In this document: one piece after another, positions 17,601 to 26,800 of the stretch | Layout: each line of letters starts with the position of its first letter | How positions within the stretch are numbered: the first letter of the stretch is position 1 | From: a bacterium | Lineage (GTDB): Bacteria > Cyanobacteriota > Vampirovibrionia > Obscuribacterales > JAKAZS01 | DNA length: 32,768 bases | Direction of reading: 5' to 3' | Assembly: GCA_021815785.1 (NCBI GenBank) | Contig: JAKAZS010000031.1 | Coordinates: forward strand, 1-32,768 | Made by a program: the position numbers and the translations under genes | The notes under the pieces: generated by a model | What the model saw: only the letters and a program-made list of their open reading frames with translations | Database searches by the model: none | What the model was told of the DNA's origin: nothing

Positions 17601-17684
17601 AATGATATCAAGGAAATGTTTAAAACTCAGATTGAAGTCACCAAAAACAATGGTCAGTCCTATGTTAATATTATAAATTCATGA
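14637..17684 (+). CDS. sbcC: SbcC/Rad50-type ATPase with zinc hook
   Basis: The 1015-aa protein has the whole Rad50/SbcC layout: N-terminal ATPase half with Walker A GFNGSGKS (31-38), a coiled-coil arm, a zinc hook CPLC (C513 and C516) at almost the exact middle, the returning coiled coil, then the ABC signature LFSGGEAFRAN (about 920) and Walker B LIIDEGFGSQD (about 951). One heptad pair (NEISTLK) is duplicated at about 16651-16692. SbcC works with the SbcD nuclease to cut DNA hairpins and protein-blocked ends, but no sbcD is adjacent; the neighbour is exonuclease III. The start is TTG 14637, with AAGGAT (14625-14630) 6 nt upstream and no ATG giving the conserved MILKSLKLHNF N-terminus. The length is nearer to E. 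coli SbcC (1048) than to short SMC-like ATPases. Confidence 0.93.
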   Translation: MILKSLKLHNFMSYADTNLDFSEIKVACLVGFNGSGKSAILDSITWAIWEKARASSEELIRQGEQEMWVSLEFEHLNNLYLVKRGKLKSAGRSSSKSTLEFMILEEDCMKLAAETNKWLSLSGSTIKETETQIEKILKMRFETFINSVYLRQGKADEFTVKSASQRKEVLTEILDLSYYDRLQEKAKIKAKEIEIKIGSLDIKLKDQDKIEEELILFNSKLEENQNLVQKHEKLFQEIEEAINTHQSSLESARIAKAQEEELNNQLSTITADIAKLTLEKNKLEQEDLQVSNLLDKQDEILQQYKEFEKVKSQVEELDKVSESYQELNLKILSIEKQIALEENTLVNKLSAKEDSCQNLINKIAAIEIEISDEAKIKHDFQEYKQMLEEESIQGKDENSFKNLAQRKTEIEKQLSDTKIKLESIYEEKKRKLHELEITLTNQEKLVFEKQTLESKINNFNIIENKRNSIEEEGSNLKNIIATKKSLVSNLENLTNDFKNKISQLESLNQDSLCPLCLSPINDKAKVLDHYNEEINIKNNLIESNNLEIAILETKKTSLGEEYLKLKTQLKDKDAVLKALGEIVSQEKINLDNLNLLNTLKQELSELRQKIDSSNFLTLEQESLKYINAEMTKINFDPILYTNLQGEIKSRKNQEIRYHKLINSLNTKASLENEISTLKNEISTLKEVLENKKYALALTNELSILITTKASLNYNQEDHSALKDKLSYLAKFAQQFNNIKASAEKKLNLQERIVSTLTAINEKASTHSQIKINIANLKSVITQIPDLESHLNLLYIQKSEIKSDLDKANREKYEFDTKYKITQANLNSFKQANEEKQSLKNTLNDYKVLIESLGKKGIQAAIIENAIPEIEAEANRLLQKLSNNQMHIAFSTQAKLKSGLVSETLEILISDSVGTRPYELFSGGEAFRANFAIRIALSKLLTRRSHAKLETLIIDEGFGSQDEESREKLVRTIKSIEDEFACILVISHMNDIKEMFKTQIEVTKNNGQSYVNIINS

Positions 17685-17742
17685 ATAATTCAATTTAATT
17701 AATCTATTTATCTAAAATTAATTTTATATTCTTCAAACAAAA

Positions 17743-18186
17743 TTAATGCTGGTTTAACAAAAACTGCGGAATATATTGTTCTATATTATTGGGATTATTG
17801 CTATCAGGAAGAACAGGATACATTTCTTGGATAAATTCATTAAACGACTTTTGGATTGTTTCAATTCGCGTATTAAAATCAGGCCTAGCACCATAAGTAT
17901 AACTACTAAAAACATTTCCTGAATTGATATCAAAGTAAGGTGGGATTTTGTCATTACTGTCACTGACACAATGCAACAAAGGAAATAAAGATTGACTACT
18001 ATCTCCTTGTTTTTGCCAAAAATAAAAAAGACTGTTATGATATTTTTGTAATATTTGCTGCCTTTTAGCATCATTAAAAAATTGATTAGAAGTATATTGA
18101 GCTGAGGCCTTTAAAGCTGTGGTCAACAGGCAACTAAAAAAAATGATTATTGGACAAAGTCTGCTGCAAAAGATTTTATAACGCAT
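17743..18186 (-). CDS. Small secreted protein of unknown function
   Basis: The 147-aa product begins with a signal peptide (MRYKIFCSRLCPIIIFFSCL, then LTTALKASA, likely cut before QYTS). The mature part is about 118 residues with scattered aromatics, one Cys and a Pro/Asn-rich segment PDSNNPNNIEQYIPQF. It resembles no family I know. It lies 39 nt downstream of another signal-peptide gene in the same direction and ends 58 nt from the sbcC stop, convergent to it. A same-strand frame at 17781-18074 overlaps it and lacks such features, so I chose this one. Confidence 0.65.
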   Translation of the reverse strand: MRYKIFCSRLCPIIIFFSCLLTTALKASAQYTSNQFFNDAKRQQILQKYHNSLFYFWQKQGDSSQSLFPLLHCVSDSNDKIPPYFDINSGNVFSSYTYGARPDFNTRIETIQKSFNEFIQEMYPVLPDSNNPNNIEQYIPQFLLNQH

Positions 18187-18225
18187 TATTCATATGTCCT
18201 AATAAAAATAATTGTAAGATGTCGA

Positions 18226-19011
18226 TTAATTGCCATACATGTGCCTTACTTGATTTTGTCGTCCAATGTTATTAAACAGATTTGACATATCCTTAGCTTG
18301 TTGTGAATTAGCATAATCATAAATAGATGCATTATTTGCTCTTACCTGAGCATTTCTTCGAGCTTGTTCAGCTAAAATACTTTCTTGATCTTTGCTTTGC
18401 TTTTGTATAGCTAAATTCAAAAGACTTTTAACTTTATGATCATAACTTATGTTACGTGACGGAAGCTGAAAATACTGATTAAGATTATTGATTGCTAAGT
18501 CAGGCTTAGAGTTATATAGTTGGATCAAACCAAGGCCTAAGAGCCAAATAGGATTATTAGGCTCACACTTATTTAAGATCGTATAACTATTTTCATAAAT
18601 ATCCAAAGGCTGAGCTTGTGATTGATGATTCCCCCAGTTTAGCATTGGATCAAGATTAACTTTTACCTTAGGCAATGGAGTACAAGAACTTAGATTAAAT
18701 TTATTAGCAATGCAAAGATCAGCTAGTATGCCTTTAAATAATTTAGGTCCATTAGTGACACTAATTAATGGCAGAAAATTAGATAAATCATAATCTAAGA
18801 AATCATAGTTTTTAGCCAAACCAAGATAATCTTTATTTTCTTTAAAATAAACTGCTCGGCCTAAATCAATCGAAAGATTTACATCTTTTTTGGCATAAAG
18901 TTGATTTTGTATATAGGTTAAAGCCGAAGGATTTTGTGGCGTTAAACCTTGAGCATAAACCAGATTAACATTAAATAAAATCAAAATAATTAAAACTAGA
19001 TTAAATTGCAT
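18226..19011 (-). CDS. Secreted protein of unknown function, TPR-like middle
   Basis: Starting at ATG 19011 the product is 261 aa with a signal peptide (MQFNLVLIILILFNVNLVYA, cut before QGLTP). A GTG at 19038 in the same frame would add nine residues before the signal peptide; neither start has a strong ribosome site, so the ATG is preferred. A stretch at about 160-205 (NPIWLLGLGLIQLYNSKPDLAINNLNQYF, given here as the pattern W-L-G-G-Y-A-L) resembles one TPR motif. The C-terminus is Gln/Asn/Ala rich (ANSQQAKDMSNLF). The first gene of a probable two-gene operon with the gene at 17743. Function unknown; export to periplasm or beyond is likely. Confidence 0.7.
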   Translation of the reverse strand: MQFNLVLIILILFNVNLVYAQGLTPQNPSALTYIQNQLYAKKDVNLSIDLGRAVYFKENKDYLGLAKNYDFLDYDLSNFLPLISVTNGPKLFKGILADLCIANKFNLSSCTPLPKVKVNLDPMLNWGNHQSQAQPLDIYENSYTILNKCEPNNPIWLLGLGLIQLYNSKPDLAINNLNQYFQLPSRNISYDHKVKSLLNLAIQKQSKDQESILAEQARRNAQVRANNASIYDYANSQQAKDMSNLFNNIGRQNQVRHMYGN

Positions 19012-19250
19012 ATTTATAAGATTAAAACAATTCACCACAATACTATATGAATATTATATATATATTTTAGCCTATTGGATAATAATTAATTCTGTTTAAC
19101 ATCATTAAATAAATTATTTTATTATCGGCGAAGTTAATTTAGATAATTCAATCAATGTAATTGTTTACTTACAATACAGCCCTAATGAAAAGCAAATGTG
19201 GTTAAATTTAAGAGTTAGATTCTATATTTTTCCAAACTCTAAACTGCTAA

Positions 19251-19282
19251 GTAAAGCATGCTTTACAAGCTGACATTATAAA
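19251..19282 (+). promoter_or_regulatory. 16-bp perfect palindrome and -10-like box upstream of purF
   Basis: GTAAAGCATGCTTTAC (19251-19266) is its own reverse complement. A TATAAA (19277-19282) lies 10 bp downstream and could be the -10 box, which would put the palindrome over the -35 region, a usual operator position. The length equals that of an E. coli PurR box but the sequence differs and lacks its central CG. The rest of the 19039-19317 gap shows nothing else I can support. Confidence 0.4.
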
Positions 19283-19317
19283 AAACTTCTAAATAAATTT
19301 ATTTTCGGATATTGATT

Positions 19318-20760
19318 ATGTGTGGTGTAGTTGTAATAAGAGGCGTTAAAGGGGCATACAATTTAGCTTTATCGGCCTTAATGAACCTTCAACACCGCGG
19401 TCAAGATGGTGCAGGGATTTTAACCGTTAATCAAAATAAAGGTTTTCAGCTTAAACGTGAACCCGGTCTTATAAGCAATTCTTTTCAACCACTGTTGAAA
19501 AACCAAACAGCAGACGCTATTATCTTAAATGATACTGTTGCTCTTGGTCACACACGTTACTCAACTGTTGGCAGCAATGATCCAAATTTATTACAGCCTT
19601 TTATACATAAAGGCGCTGGGCTTGCGCTAGCTCATAATGGCAACCTGGTCAATTTTTATGATCTAAAAAAACAATGGGTTAACGATTATGAAACCAAAGA
19701 ACCAGTATCAGATTCCAGTATGCTTTTAAATCTATTAGCCCAAAAATTATTAGCCCAAAATGCCCCTAGCTTTTTTAATGCTGTTGATTTTGTAATGCAT
19801 GAATGTATTGGGGGTTATGCAATAGTAGGGGTTTTAGATAACGGGGCTATTTTTGGCTTTAGAGATCCTAATGGCATTAGACCTTTAGTATTGGGCGTTA
19901 AAACTGACAATGAATCTGTTTATGGGATGGCGAGTGAAAGTTTACCTTTAAGTTTCCTGGGCTTTGATCGATTTACGGATATTAAACCTGGTCAAGCGAT
20001 ATATATTGATGAGTTTGGTCAAAAACATGAAAAAATCATCAAAGAATCAACCGTAAGTCCTTGTATGTTTGAATGGGTATATTTTGCCCGTGTCGAATCT
20101 ACAATCAATGATCGGGCAATTTATCAGGCTCGCTTTGATTTAGGTGTAAATTTAGCTAAGGCTATTCAAGAAAAACAAATTACTGCAGATGTTGTCTGTT
20201 GTGTGCCAGAAACTAGTAGAATATCAGCTTTAGCCTTAGCACAAACTTTAGATATTCCTTATCGTGAATTATTAATTAAAAACCGCTATATTAACCGAAC
20301 CTTTATTTTAGATAGCGGAACTGCTAGAGCTGAAGCGATTGAATATAAACTGTTTCCAATTCAATCTGAAATCAAAGATAAAACCTGCATTATTGTTGAT
20401 GACAGCATCGTTCGTGGTACCACTGCAGCTCAAATCGTCCGTATCTTACGTAAATGTGGTGTAAAAAAAGTAATCTTAGCCTCCACCTGTCCACCAATAA
20501 TTAGTCCTTGTTACTATGGTCTTGATTTTCCAGATTCAAAAGAATTAATATCCTATCAGAAAACCGACCAGGAAATTGCTCGAGATCTTGGCGCTAACGA
20601 AGTTGTTTTTCAGTCATTGCACGGACTTGAATCATCACTTAAACAAAAACACTTATGTACCGGCTGTATTTCAGGCTCCTATCCAACCAGTATTGAATCG
20701 GCGACTAATTTTACTAATACCAGAAAAAATGATCGGAAAGTAAACGAGAAGATATTATGA
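19318..20760 (+). CDS. purF: Amidophosphoribosyltransferase, Fe-S-type
   Basis: PurF makes phosphoribosylamine from PRPP and glutamine, the first purine step. The start is ATG 19318, so the catalytic cysteine (MCGVVV) follows Met directly and no propeptide is needed; a TTG at 19312 would shift it. The 480-aa protein has the Ntn glutaminase half (NLQHRGQDGAG, GHTRYST, AHNGNLVN) and the PRTase motif IIVDDSIVRGTT. Four cysteines, C249 (SPCMFEW), C398 (SPCYYG), C447 and C450 (CTGC), match the [4Fe-4S] ligands of the B. subtilis enzyme and are not part of the E. coli type. It heads the purine cluster and overlaps purC by 4 nt (ATGA). Confidence 0.96.
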   Translation: MCGVVVIRGVKGAYNLALSALMNLQHRGQDGAGILTVNQNKGFQLKREPGLISNSFQPLLKNQTADAIILNDTVALGHTRYSTVGSNDPNLLQPFIHKGAGLALAHNGNLVNFYDLKKQWVNDYETKEPVSDSSMLLNLLAQKLLAQNAPSFFNAVDFVMHECIGGYAIVGVLDNGAIFGFRDPNGIRPLVLGVKTDNESVYGMASESLPLSFLGFDRFTDIKPGQAIYIDEFGQKHEKIIKESTVSPCMFEWVYFARVESTINDRAIYQARFDLGVNLAKAIQEKQITADVVCCVPETSRISALALAQTLDIPYRELLIKNRYINRTFILDSGTARAEAIEYKLFPIQSEIKDKTCIIVDDSIVRGTTAAQIVRILRKCGVKKVILASTCPPIISPCYYGLDFPDSKELISYQKTDQEIARDLGANEVVFQSLHGLESSLKQKHLCTGCISGSYPTSIESATNFTNTRKNDRKVNEKIL

Positions 20761-21926
20761 ATAACCGAAATAATACTTTAATACAAATTTATAAAGGAAG
20801 TTCAAAAAATATTTTCAAATCAACTTCTCAAAGTCAAACTTTATTATTTGAATTTACTGACTATTATTCAGTATTTGACTATGGCATAATGCCTGATCCT
20901 ATAGCCAATAAAGGCTTAGCGCAAACGATTTTGACTAACTACTTGTTTAACAGCTTAAATCGGTCAGATTTTTATCAAGAATTAAAAAACCAAAGTATTT
21001 TTAATTCTTTAGATCAAAAATTTAAGGATAAATTATTCACATCATCCCTTTTTAATTATTTATGCCAAAAACCTTCAACCATCCCAATATCCCACAGTCT
21101 TGGTCTTAACCAAGGGAATGCTTTAATCAATGAAACTAAAGTTAATGTCCACAACCAAAACAATCTGTACCTTGAGGTATATGAAGCAGAAAAATTTACC
21201 ACAACACCACAAAAATTTTATAATCATACCGTGTATTTTTACCAAACACCAAATCCCCACAAATATACTTTACTTCCCCTTGAAATAGTCTTTAGATTTA
21301 AACTAGATCCCCAAAGTTCATTTTTAAAACGTTGCCAAAATGACCAAAATTATGCACAACAATTTGGTCTTAACGATCCATCCTTTTTAAATCCACTCCC
21401 TTATCCTATAATAGAATTTTTCTCCAAACTCGAACCCAAAGACCGCTTATTAACCTACAGTGAAGCCGCCTTAATGACAAAACTTAATCATGAAGAGTTT
21501 CGTTTATTAATTGAATTTTGTACAATTATGGCAATGTCCTTGTATTACATTTTTCACAAACGCAATATTAATCTAATTGATGGTAAATTTGAAATAATTA
21601 AAGTAAATCAAAAAGAAAATCCCAGCAATGATTATCAACCTTCATTTATCCTGGCCGATAGCATTGGTCCAGATGAATTGCGTCTCGAATATAATAACAA
21701 TGCATTATCCAAAGAAGTTTTACGTAAATTTTATCGCAAAACGCAATGGTATAAATCACTGCAAGATCCAACAATTAATTTAAAACCACCAAATTTACCG
21801 CTTGAATTAAAACAAATTATTGATAACTTATATGGAACATTGGTTAATCATATCTTAAATCAAAATATTTTCCCTGATCAATTAAATATTAATCAATTAG
21901 TTGATAAACTAAAGGAATTTCAATAA
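20757..21926 (+). CDS. purC: Long, divergent SAICAR synthetase (PurC-like)
   Basis: SAICAR synthetase joins CAIR and aspartate using ATP. At 389 aa this is far longer than E. coli PurC (237). I recognise it by the order YKGSSKNIF (12-20), NKG (51-53), LPLEIVFRFKLDPQSSFLKR (173-192), IDGKFE (274-279) and ADSIGPDELRL (300-310), which align with the family GKAK, KG, VPVECVVRNRAAGSLVKR, VDFKLE and GDEFSPDGSRL. D275, K277, E279, D301, D306 and R309 are kept, but the first Lys of GKxK is Ser and the Glu of GDE is Ser. About 100 residues separate NKG from LPLEIV, against roughly 45 in E. coli, and an extra 60 extend the C-terminus. Its place between purF and purD supports the role. It could also be a purine-cluster paralog of changed activity. 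Confidence 0.8.
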   Translation: MNNRNNTLIQIYKGSSKNIFKSTSQSQTLLFEFTDYYSVFDYGIMPDPIANKGLAQTILTNYLFNSLNRSDFYQELKNQSIFNSLDQKFKDKLFTSSLFNYLCQKPSTIPISHSLGLNQGNALINETKVNVHNQNNLYLEVYEAEKFTTTPQKFYNHTVYFYQTPNPHKYTLLPLEIVFRFKLDPQSSFLKRCQNDQNYAQQFGLNDPSFLNPLPYPIIEFFSKLEPKDRLLTYSEAALMTKLNHEEFRLLIEFCTIMAMSLYYIFHKRNINLIDGKFEIIKVNQKENPSNDYQPSFILADSIGPDELRLEYNNNALSKEVLRKFYRKTQWYKSLQDPTINLKPPNLPLELKQIIDNLYGTLVNHILNQNIFPDQLNINQLVDKLKEFQ

Positions 21927-21927
21927 A

Positions 21928-23220
21928 ATGGACTTACTTAAAATACTCGTAATTGGATCTGGTGGCCGAGAACATTCTATTTGCTGGAAACTGGCTCAAA
22001 GTCAATTAATAGACAAAATATACTGTGCACCAGGGAATCCCGGAATTGCCCAAGAAGCCAAATGTGAAATAACCAGTATTGCTGTATTAGATTTTCAAGC
22101 TCAAGTTGAATTTTGCGAACAAAAAAAAATAAGTTTTGTTATTGTTGGCCCTGATAATCCATTAGCCTGTGGCATCGTAGATTACTTACAACAAAATAAT
22201 ATTAAAGTATTTGGACCTAATAAACAATGTGCCAAATTGGAATGGAGTAAAATTTACGCCAAGGAATTTATGATGCTCAATAAAATTCCCACGGCTAAAT
22301 ATTTAATCGGTAATGGATACAATGATGCTTTAGCTAAATTAAAAGCCAACCCTTGGCTTAAAGTTTTTAAAGCTGATGGTCTGTGCTATGGCAAGGGGGT
22401 GTATGTAGCTAACGATAATAACGACAGCTCTGAATGCATAAATTTACTGTATCAAAACGCATTAAATAAAGATAATCAAGCTCAAATTGTCATGGAAGAA
22501 AAGCTTTGTGGTATAGAAATGTCTTTATTCTTACTTTGTGATGGCAAACAAGCCTATCCATTTTATACAAGTCAAGATTATAAAAGACGTTATGATCATG
22601 ATCAAGGTCCAAATACTGGCGGCATGGGTGCCTACAGTCCACATGAACTTTATGCTGACTGGAATCAATTAATTGAAAAATATATAATTAAACCTATAAA
22701 CAATAACTTTCACAATGCACAATTTGATTATATAGGTATATTATATGTAGGCATAATGCTGGTTAAAGACAGTACTAAAAACGAATTAATTCCCTATGTA
22801 TTAGAATTTAATGCTCGATTTGGTGATCCAGAAACCCAAGCAATGTTACCCTTATTAAACTCTGATTTAGCCTATCTTTGCTTAAACGCCATCAACGGCA
22901 ATTTAAACCAAAATATGATTACCTGGTCCAATGCCAAAAGTATCGCTGTAGTAACTGTACTAAATCAGTATCCTAATCCAACTCAACCTAGCATCATTAC
23001 CAATATGCCTGAAGAAACAAATAATTTCAAATTATTTCAGGCTGGTACAGTTAGACAAAACGATCAATTAATAGCTCAAAGTGGCAGAGTTATTGCTGCC
23101 GTAGCTTTTGATTATGATTATACTCAAGCTTATCATATTGTTTACAACAAAATAAAAGAAATTAAATACAATAATATTGATTATCGAAAAGATATTGCCC
23201 TGCATTTGGTACAATCATGA
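21928..23220 (+). CDS. purD: Phosphoribosylamine-glycine ligase (GAR synthetase)
   Basis: PurD couples phosphoribosylamine to glycine with ATP. The 430-aa length is normal. Seen are ILVIGSGGREHSICWKLAQS (1-25 region), APGNPGIA, VIVGPDNPLACGIVD, the ATP-grasp loop KADGLCYGKGV, the substrate motif YPFYTSQDYKRRYDHDQGPN with TGGMGAYSP, and the metal-binding FNARFGDPETQAMLPLL. It starts 1 nt after the purC stop and its last 4 nt overlap purN. In Francisella, as I recall, purC and purD are one fused gene; here they are separate but adjacent. Confidence 0.97.
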   Translation: MDLLKILVIGSGGREHSICWKLAQSQLIDKIYCAPGNPGIAQEAKCEITSIAVLDFQAQVEFCEQKKISFVIVGPDNPLACGIVDYLQQNNIKVFGPNKQCAKLEWSKIYAKEFMMLNKIPTAKYLIGNGYNDALAKLKANPWLKVFKADGLCYGKGVYVANDNNDSSECINLLYQNALNKDNQAQIVMEEKLCGIEMSLFLLCDGKQAYPFYTSQDYKRRYDHDQGPNTGGMGAYSPHELYADWNQLIEKYIIKPINNNFHNAQFDYIGILYVGIMLVKDSTKNELIPYVLEFNARFGDPETQAMLPLLNSDLAYLCLNAINGNLNQNMITWSNAKSIAVVTVLNQYPNPTQPSIITNMPEETNNFKLFQAGTVRQNDQLIAQSGRVIAAVAFDYDYTQAYHIVYNKIKEIKYNNIDYRKDIALHLVQS

Positions 23221-23837
23221 AAATTAATCTTGCTGTTTTAGTCTCGGGACGAGGTTCAAATTTAGAAGCCATTGCCAAAGCGATTAAAAATAAACAATTA
23301 ACTAGTGAGATTAAAATTGTCATTATTAATAATAAACACGCTATGGCTGTTGAAGTATGTAAAATATACAATCTTCCCTATGCCATTATTGAAAATAAAA
23401 ATTTATCCAGATTAGAACATGAAAAAATGGTAATAAATGAAATTAAAAAGCATAACTGCCAATTAATTGTACTTGCTGGATATATGAGAGTTCTAACTAA
23501 AAACTTTCTTGAAGAATTTAAAAATAAAACTGGCAAATTTTACCAGGTCGTGAATATACATCCATCACTTATTCCAGCATTTACAGGCCGCAATGCGTAT
23601 GAACAAGCCTTTAACTATGGCGTTAAAATTTCCGGTATAACTGTTCATTTAGTGAATGAAGAAATTGATGGTGGTGCAATCTTAGCTCAGGAATGTTTTC
23701 GGATTAGTCCAAATGATTCATTAGATGATGTTAAGGCCAAAGGACTGAAAATCGAACATGAACTTTATCCACAAACACTCCAAAATATTATCACCAATGG
23801 AATTCAAATAGGCACCTACACATTTCTTATAAGCTAA
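23217..23837 (+). CDS. purN: Phosphoribosylglycinamide formyltransferase (GART, folate type)
   Basis: PurN transfers a formyl group from 10-formyl-tetrahydrofolate to GAR. At 206 aa it has the usual size. It shows AVLVSGRGSNLEAI near the N-terminus, LAGYMRVL, the catalytic NIHPSLIPAFTG with Asn and His, and TVHLVNEEIDGGAILAQ with the key aspartate. The ATG overlaps the purD stop by 4 nt (ATGA). Presence of this folate-dependent enzyme means the cell does not need the formate-dependent PurT for this step. Confidence 0.97.
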   Translation: MKINLAVLVSGRGSNLEAIAKAIKNKQLTSEIKIVIINNKHAMAVEVCKIYNLPYAIIENKNLSRLEHEKMVINEIKKHNCQLIVLAGYMRVLTKNFLEEFKNKTGKFYQVVNIHPSLIPAFTGRNAYEQAFNYGVKISGITVHLVNEEIDGGAILAQECFRISPNDSLDDVKAKGLKIEHELYPQTLQNIITNGIQIGTYTFLIS

Positions 23838-23849
23838 TTAGGATAAAAT

Positions 23850-26800
23850 ATGCTAACAGTCAAAACCAATAATTTAATTTATGCTACGGTTATACCAGAC
23901 TCAAATAATCAATTGCTATCGGCAAATAACCAAACTCCAAATCAAATATCATTTCCCCTTTATTTTATTGAACAAAATCAAGGTAATTTAGTCCATGATA
24001 AAAATTTTAATACAATCATGACTAATGTCCTTACAAATTCAGTAAATGACAAATTATTGCTTTTTATTGATGACAACTGGCAAAATTTTATAAATCAATG
24101 GAAAAACAAAAATTTTGCCTACTTAATAATCAAACACTTTTTGCCTGGAGTAACTGATACTAAAGCGAATACCATAAAAGACGCCCTAAAATTATTTAAC
24201 TGTAAAATAAATATTGCCTGTGGAAATATTTATTTATTACCTAAAACAGCAACACCGAATGATTCATTAAATGGTTTAGTCAAAAAACTACAGTATAACT
24301 TATTTAATCCCTTAATCGAACAAATCAAAGTTGTCGACCTAAATCAAGACTATCAGGAAGGATTTTTAGAATTTAAGCTGTTTACACAATCAACGAATGA
24401 TAATAAACGTAACTATTATGAAGAAATAAACCTTAATTTAAAGGATAACTTGCTTGAAGATATAAGTAAAAATCGTCTTCTTGCCTTAAGCTTACCAGAA
24501 ATGAAAAATGTCCAAAATTATTTTAAAAATACCAAGACTCAAGTATTACGCAATAAATTTAATTTACCCCACAATCCTACTGATGTAGAATTAGAAATAA
24601 TTGCCCAGACCTGGTCAGAACATTGTAAACATAAAATATTTAATTCAACAATAACTTGTAATTACCTAGATAAAAACAAGCAGATAAGTCATTCAAAAAT
24701 TATCCATAGCCTGTTTAAAGAATTTATTGAATCACCAACGCGACAACTTGCTAAAATCAAACCAAATTTACTTTCAGTTTTTAGCGACAATGCTGGGATT
24801 GTTAAATTTAATGAAAATTATAGTATTTGCTTCAAGGTTGAAACCCATAATTCACCTTGTGCGCTTGAGCCATATGGCGGTGCCGTAACCGGTCTATTGG
24901 GTGTAAACCGTGATATTATGGGAACCGGGCTTGGCGCCAAACCAATTTTTAATACCGATATTTTATGTTTACCAAATCCCTTTGAAAATGAGCCAATTCA
25001 TCCTAAACTACTTCCGAGCCGATCAATTATAAATGGTGTACGCAAAGGCATCGAAGATGCTGGTAATAAAAGTGGTATCCCTTGTATCAATGGTTCGGTA
25101 TTCTTTCATAATGGCTACAGAGCCAAGCCGCTGGTTTTTTGTGGCACTGCTGGAATTATGCCTTTAACCATTAATGGTCTTGAATCACACCACAAATATA
25201 CTAAAATCAATGATCGAATTGTTATGGTAGGCGGGCGTGTTGGTGCCGATGGTATTCACGGTGCAACCTTTTCATCAATTCCCCTGGCAGAAAACTCACC
25301 CAAATCAGCCGTACAAATTGGCGACCCCTTAACCCAAAAAAGAATGTTGGACTTCCTGCTCAAGGCTCGTGACAAAGGTTTAATAACTGGTATTACCGAT
25401 AATGGAGCCGGAGGACTATCTTCATCTGTTGGTGAAATGGCTAAGATAACTAATGGAGCTACTATCGATTTAAACTTAGTTCCTTTAAAGTATCCCGGGT
25501 TAAAAAACTGGGAAATTACCGTTTCTGAATCACAAGAACGTATGACTGTTTCTACTGATAGATTTGAAGAATTAAAACGACTGGCAGAGAATTTTAATGT
25601 AGAAGTTACTGATATTGGATATTTTCATAATTTAGGCTATTTTGAAGTCAAAGATCAAACTTTTACTGTTGCTCTTTTGGATTTAAATTTCTTACATGAT
25701 GGCTATAGTGATTTAAATCTTACGGCCACCTTTGATCACAATGAAACAGTACATTTTATAAGTGAAATAGCGCAAAATGATGTAATAAAACCAAACTTTG
25801 ATAAATTAGTAGACCTTAACGTCCATGACATTTTCCTGGAATTGTTAACCCATCCTAATATTGCGTCAAAAGAGGGTATCGTTCGCCAATATGATCACGA
25901 AGTTCAAGGTAAAACTATTATCAAACCATTTACTGGTAAAAATCAAGACGGGCCAAATGACGCTGCCTGCGTGCTTTTATCTTTAGATTCTCAACAAGGT
26001 ATAGCTGTAGCCAATGGTTATAACCCATTAATGAGTTATTATGACTGTTACTCAATGGCTGTTTTTAGCGTTGACGAAGCTATTCGAAATGCTCTTTGTA
26101 TTGGTACGAATCTTGATGAAATCTATTTATTAGATAATTTTTCTTTTCCGGATCCGCTTAACAGTGCCACCAATAAATTAGGCGAAAATAATTTAAAATG
26201 TTTAATTGCAACAGCTAATGGGTTAAAAGATGCCGTGTTAGCTTATTCAACACCGCTTATTTCCGGAAAAGATAGTATGAAAAATGACTATCACACTGAG
26301 CAAATTAAATTATCCGACATTCCCACCCTATTAATTTCCGCAATTGGCAAAATAGATGATATTACTAAATGCCTAACAAGCAGTTTTAAAAATTCTGGTG
26401 ATTTAGTTTATTTATTAAGCGCTGGAAGTCTAGGAATTGCCTCAAGTCATTTTCAATCGATATACAATTTAAATTCTGATTGGTTACCTGAACTTAACTT
26501 AAATCAAGCTTATAACTTATATAAAAATTTAAATATCATTAATCAAAACAACTTAATTCAATCAGCTCATGACTTATCAGAAGGCGGTTTAGCAATTACC
26601 ATTGCCGAATGTCTCTTTGGCGAAAATTTTGGTGCGGTTTTAGATATTAGCCTTGTTTATGGGAAAACACTATCAAATAAACAAAGTTATATTGATAAAC
26701 TGCCTTTTAAAAACAATATTGCTCTTTGTAAATTATTTGGGGAAATTCCTGGGTCAATTTTAGTTAGCCTAAAACCTAAAGACCAAAGTAAATTTGAAGC

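Noticed and set aside
17781-18074. 97-aa minus-strand open frame
   Set aside because: Same strand but another frame within the 147-aa signal-peptide gene, which is the longer and better-supported choice.
19251-19266. Intrinsic terminator before purF
   Set aside because: The palindrome has no loop or following T-run and sits just upstream of a -10-like box, so an operator is more plausible.
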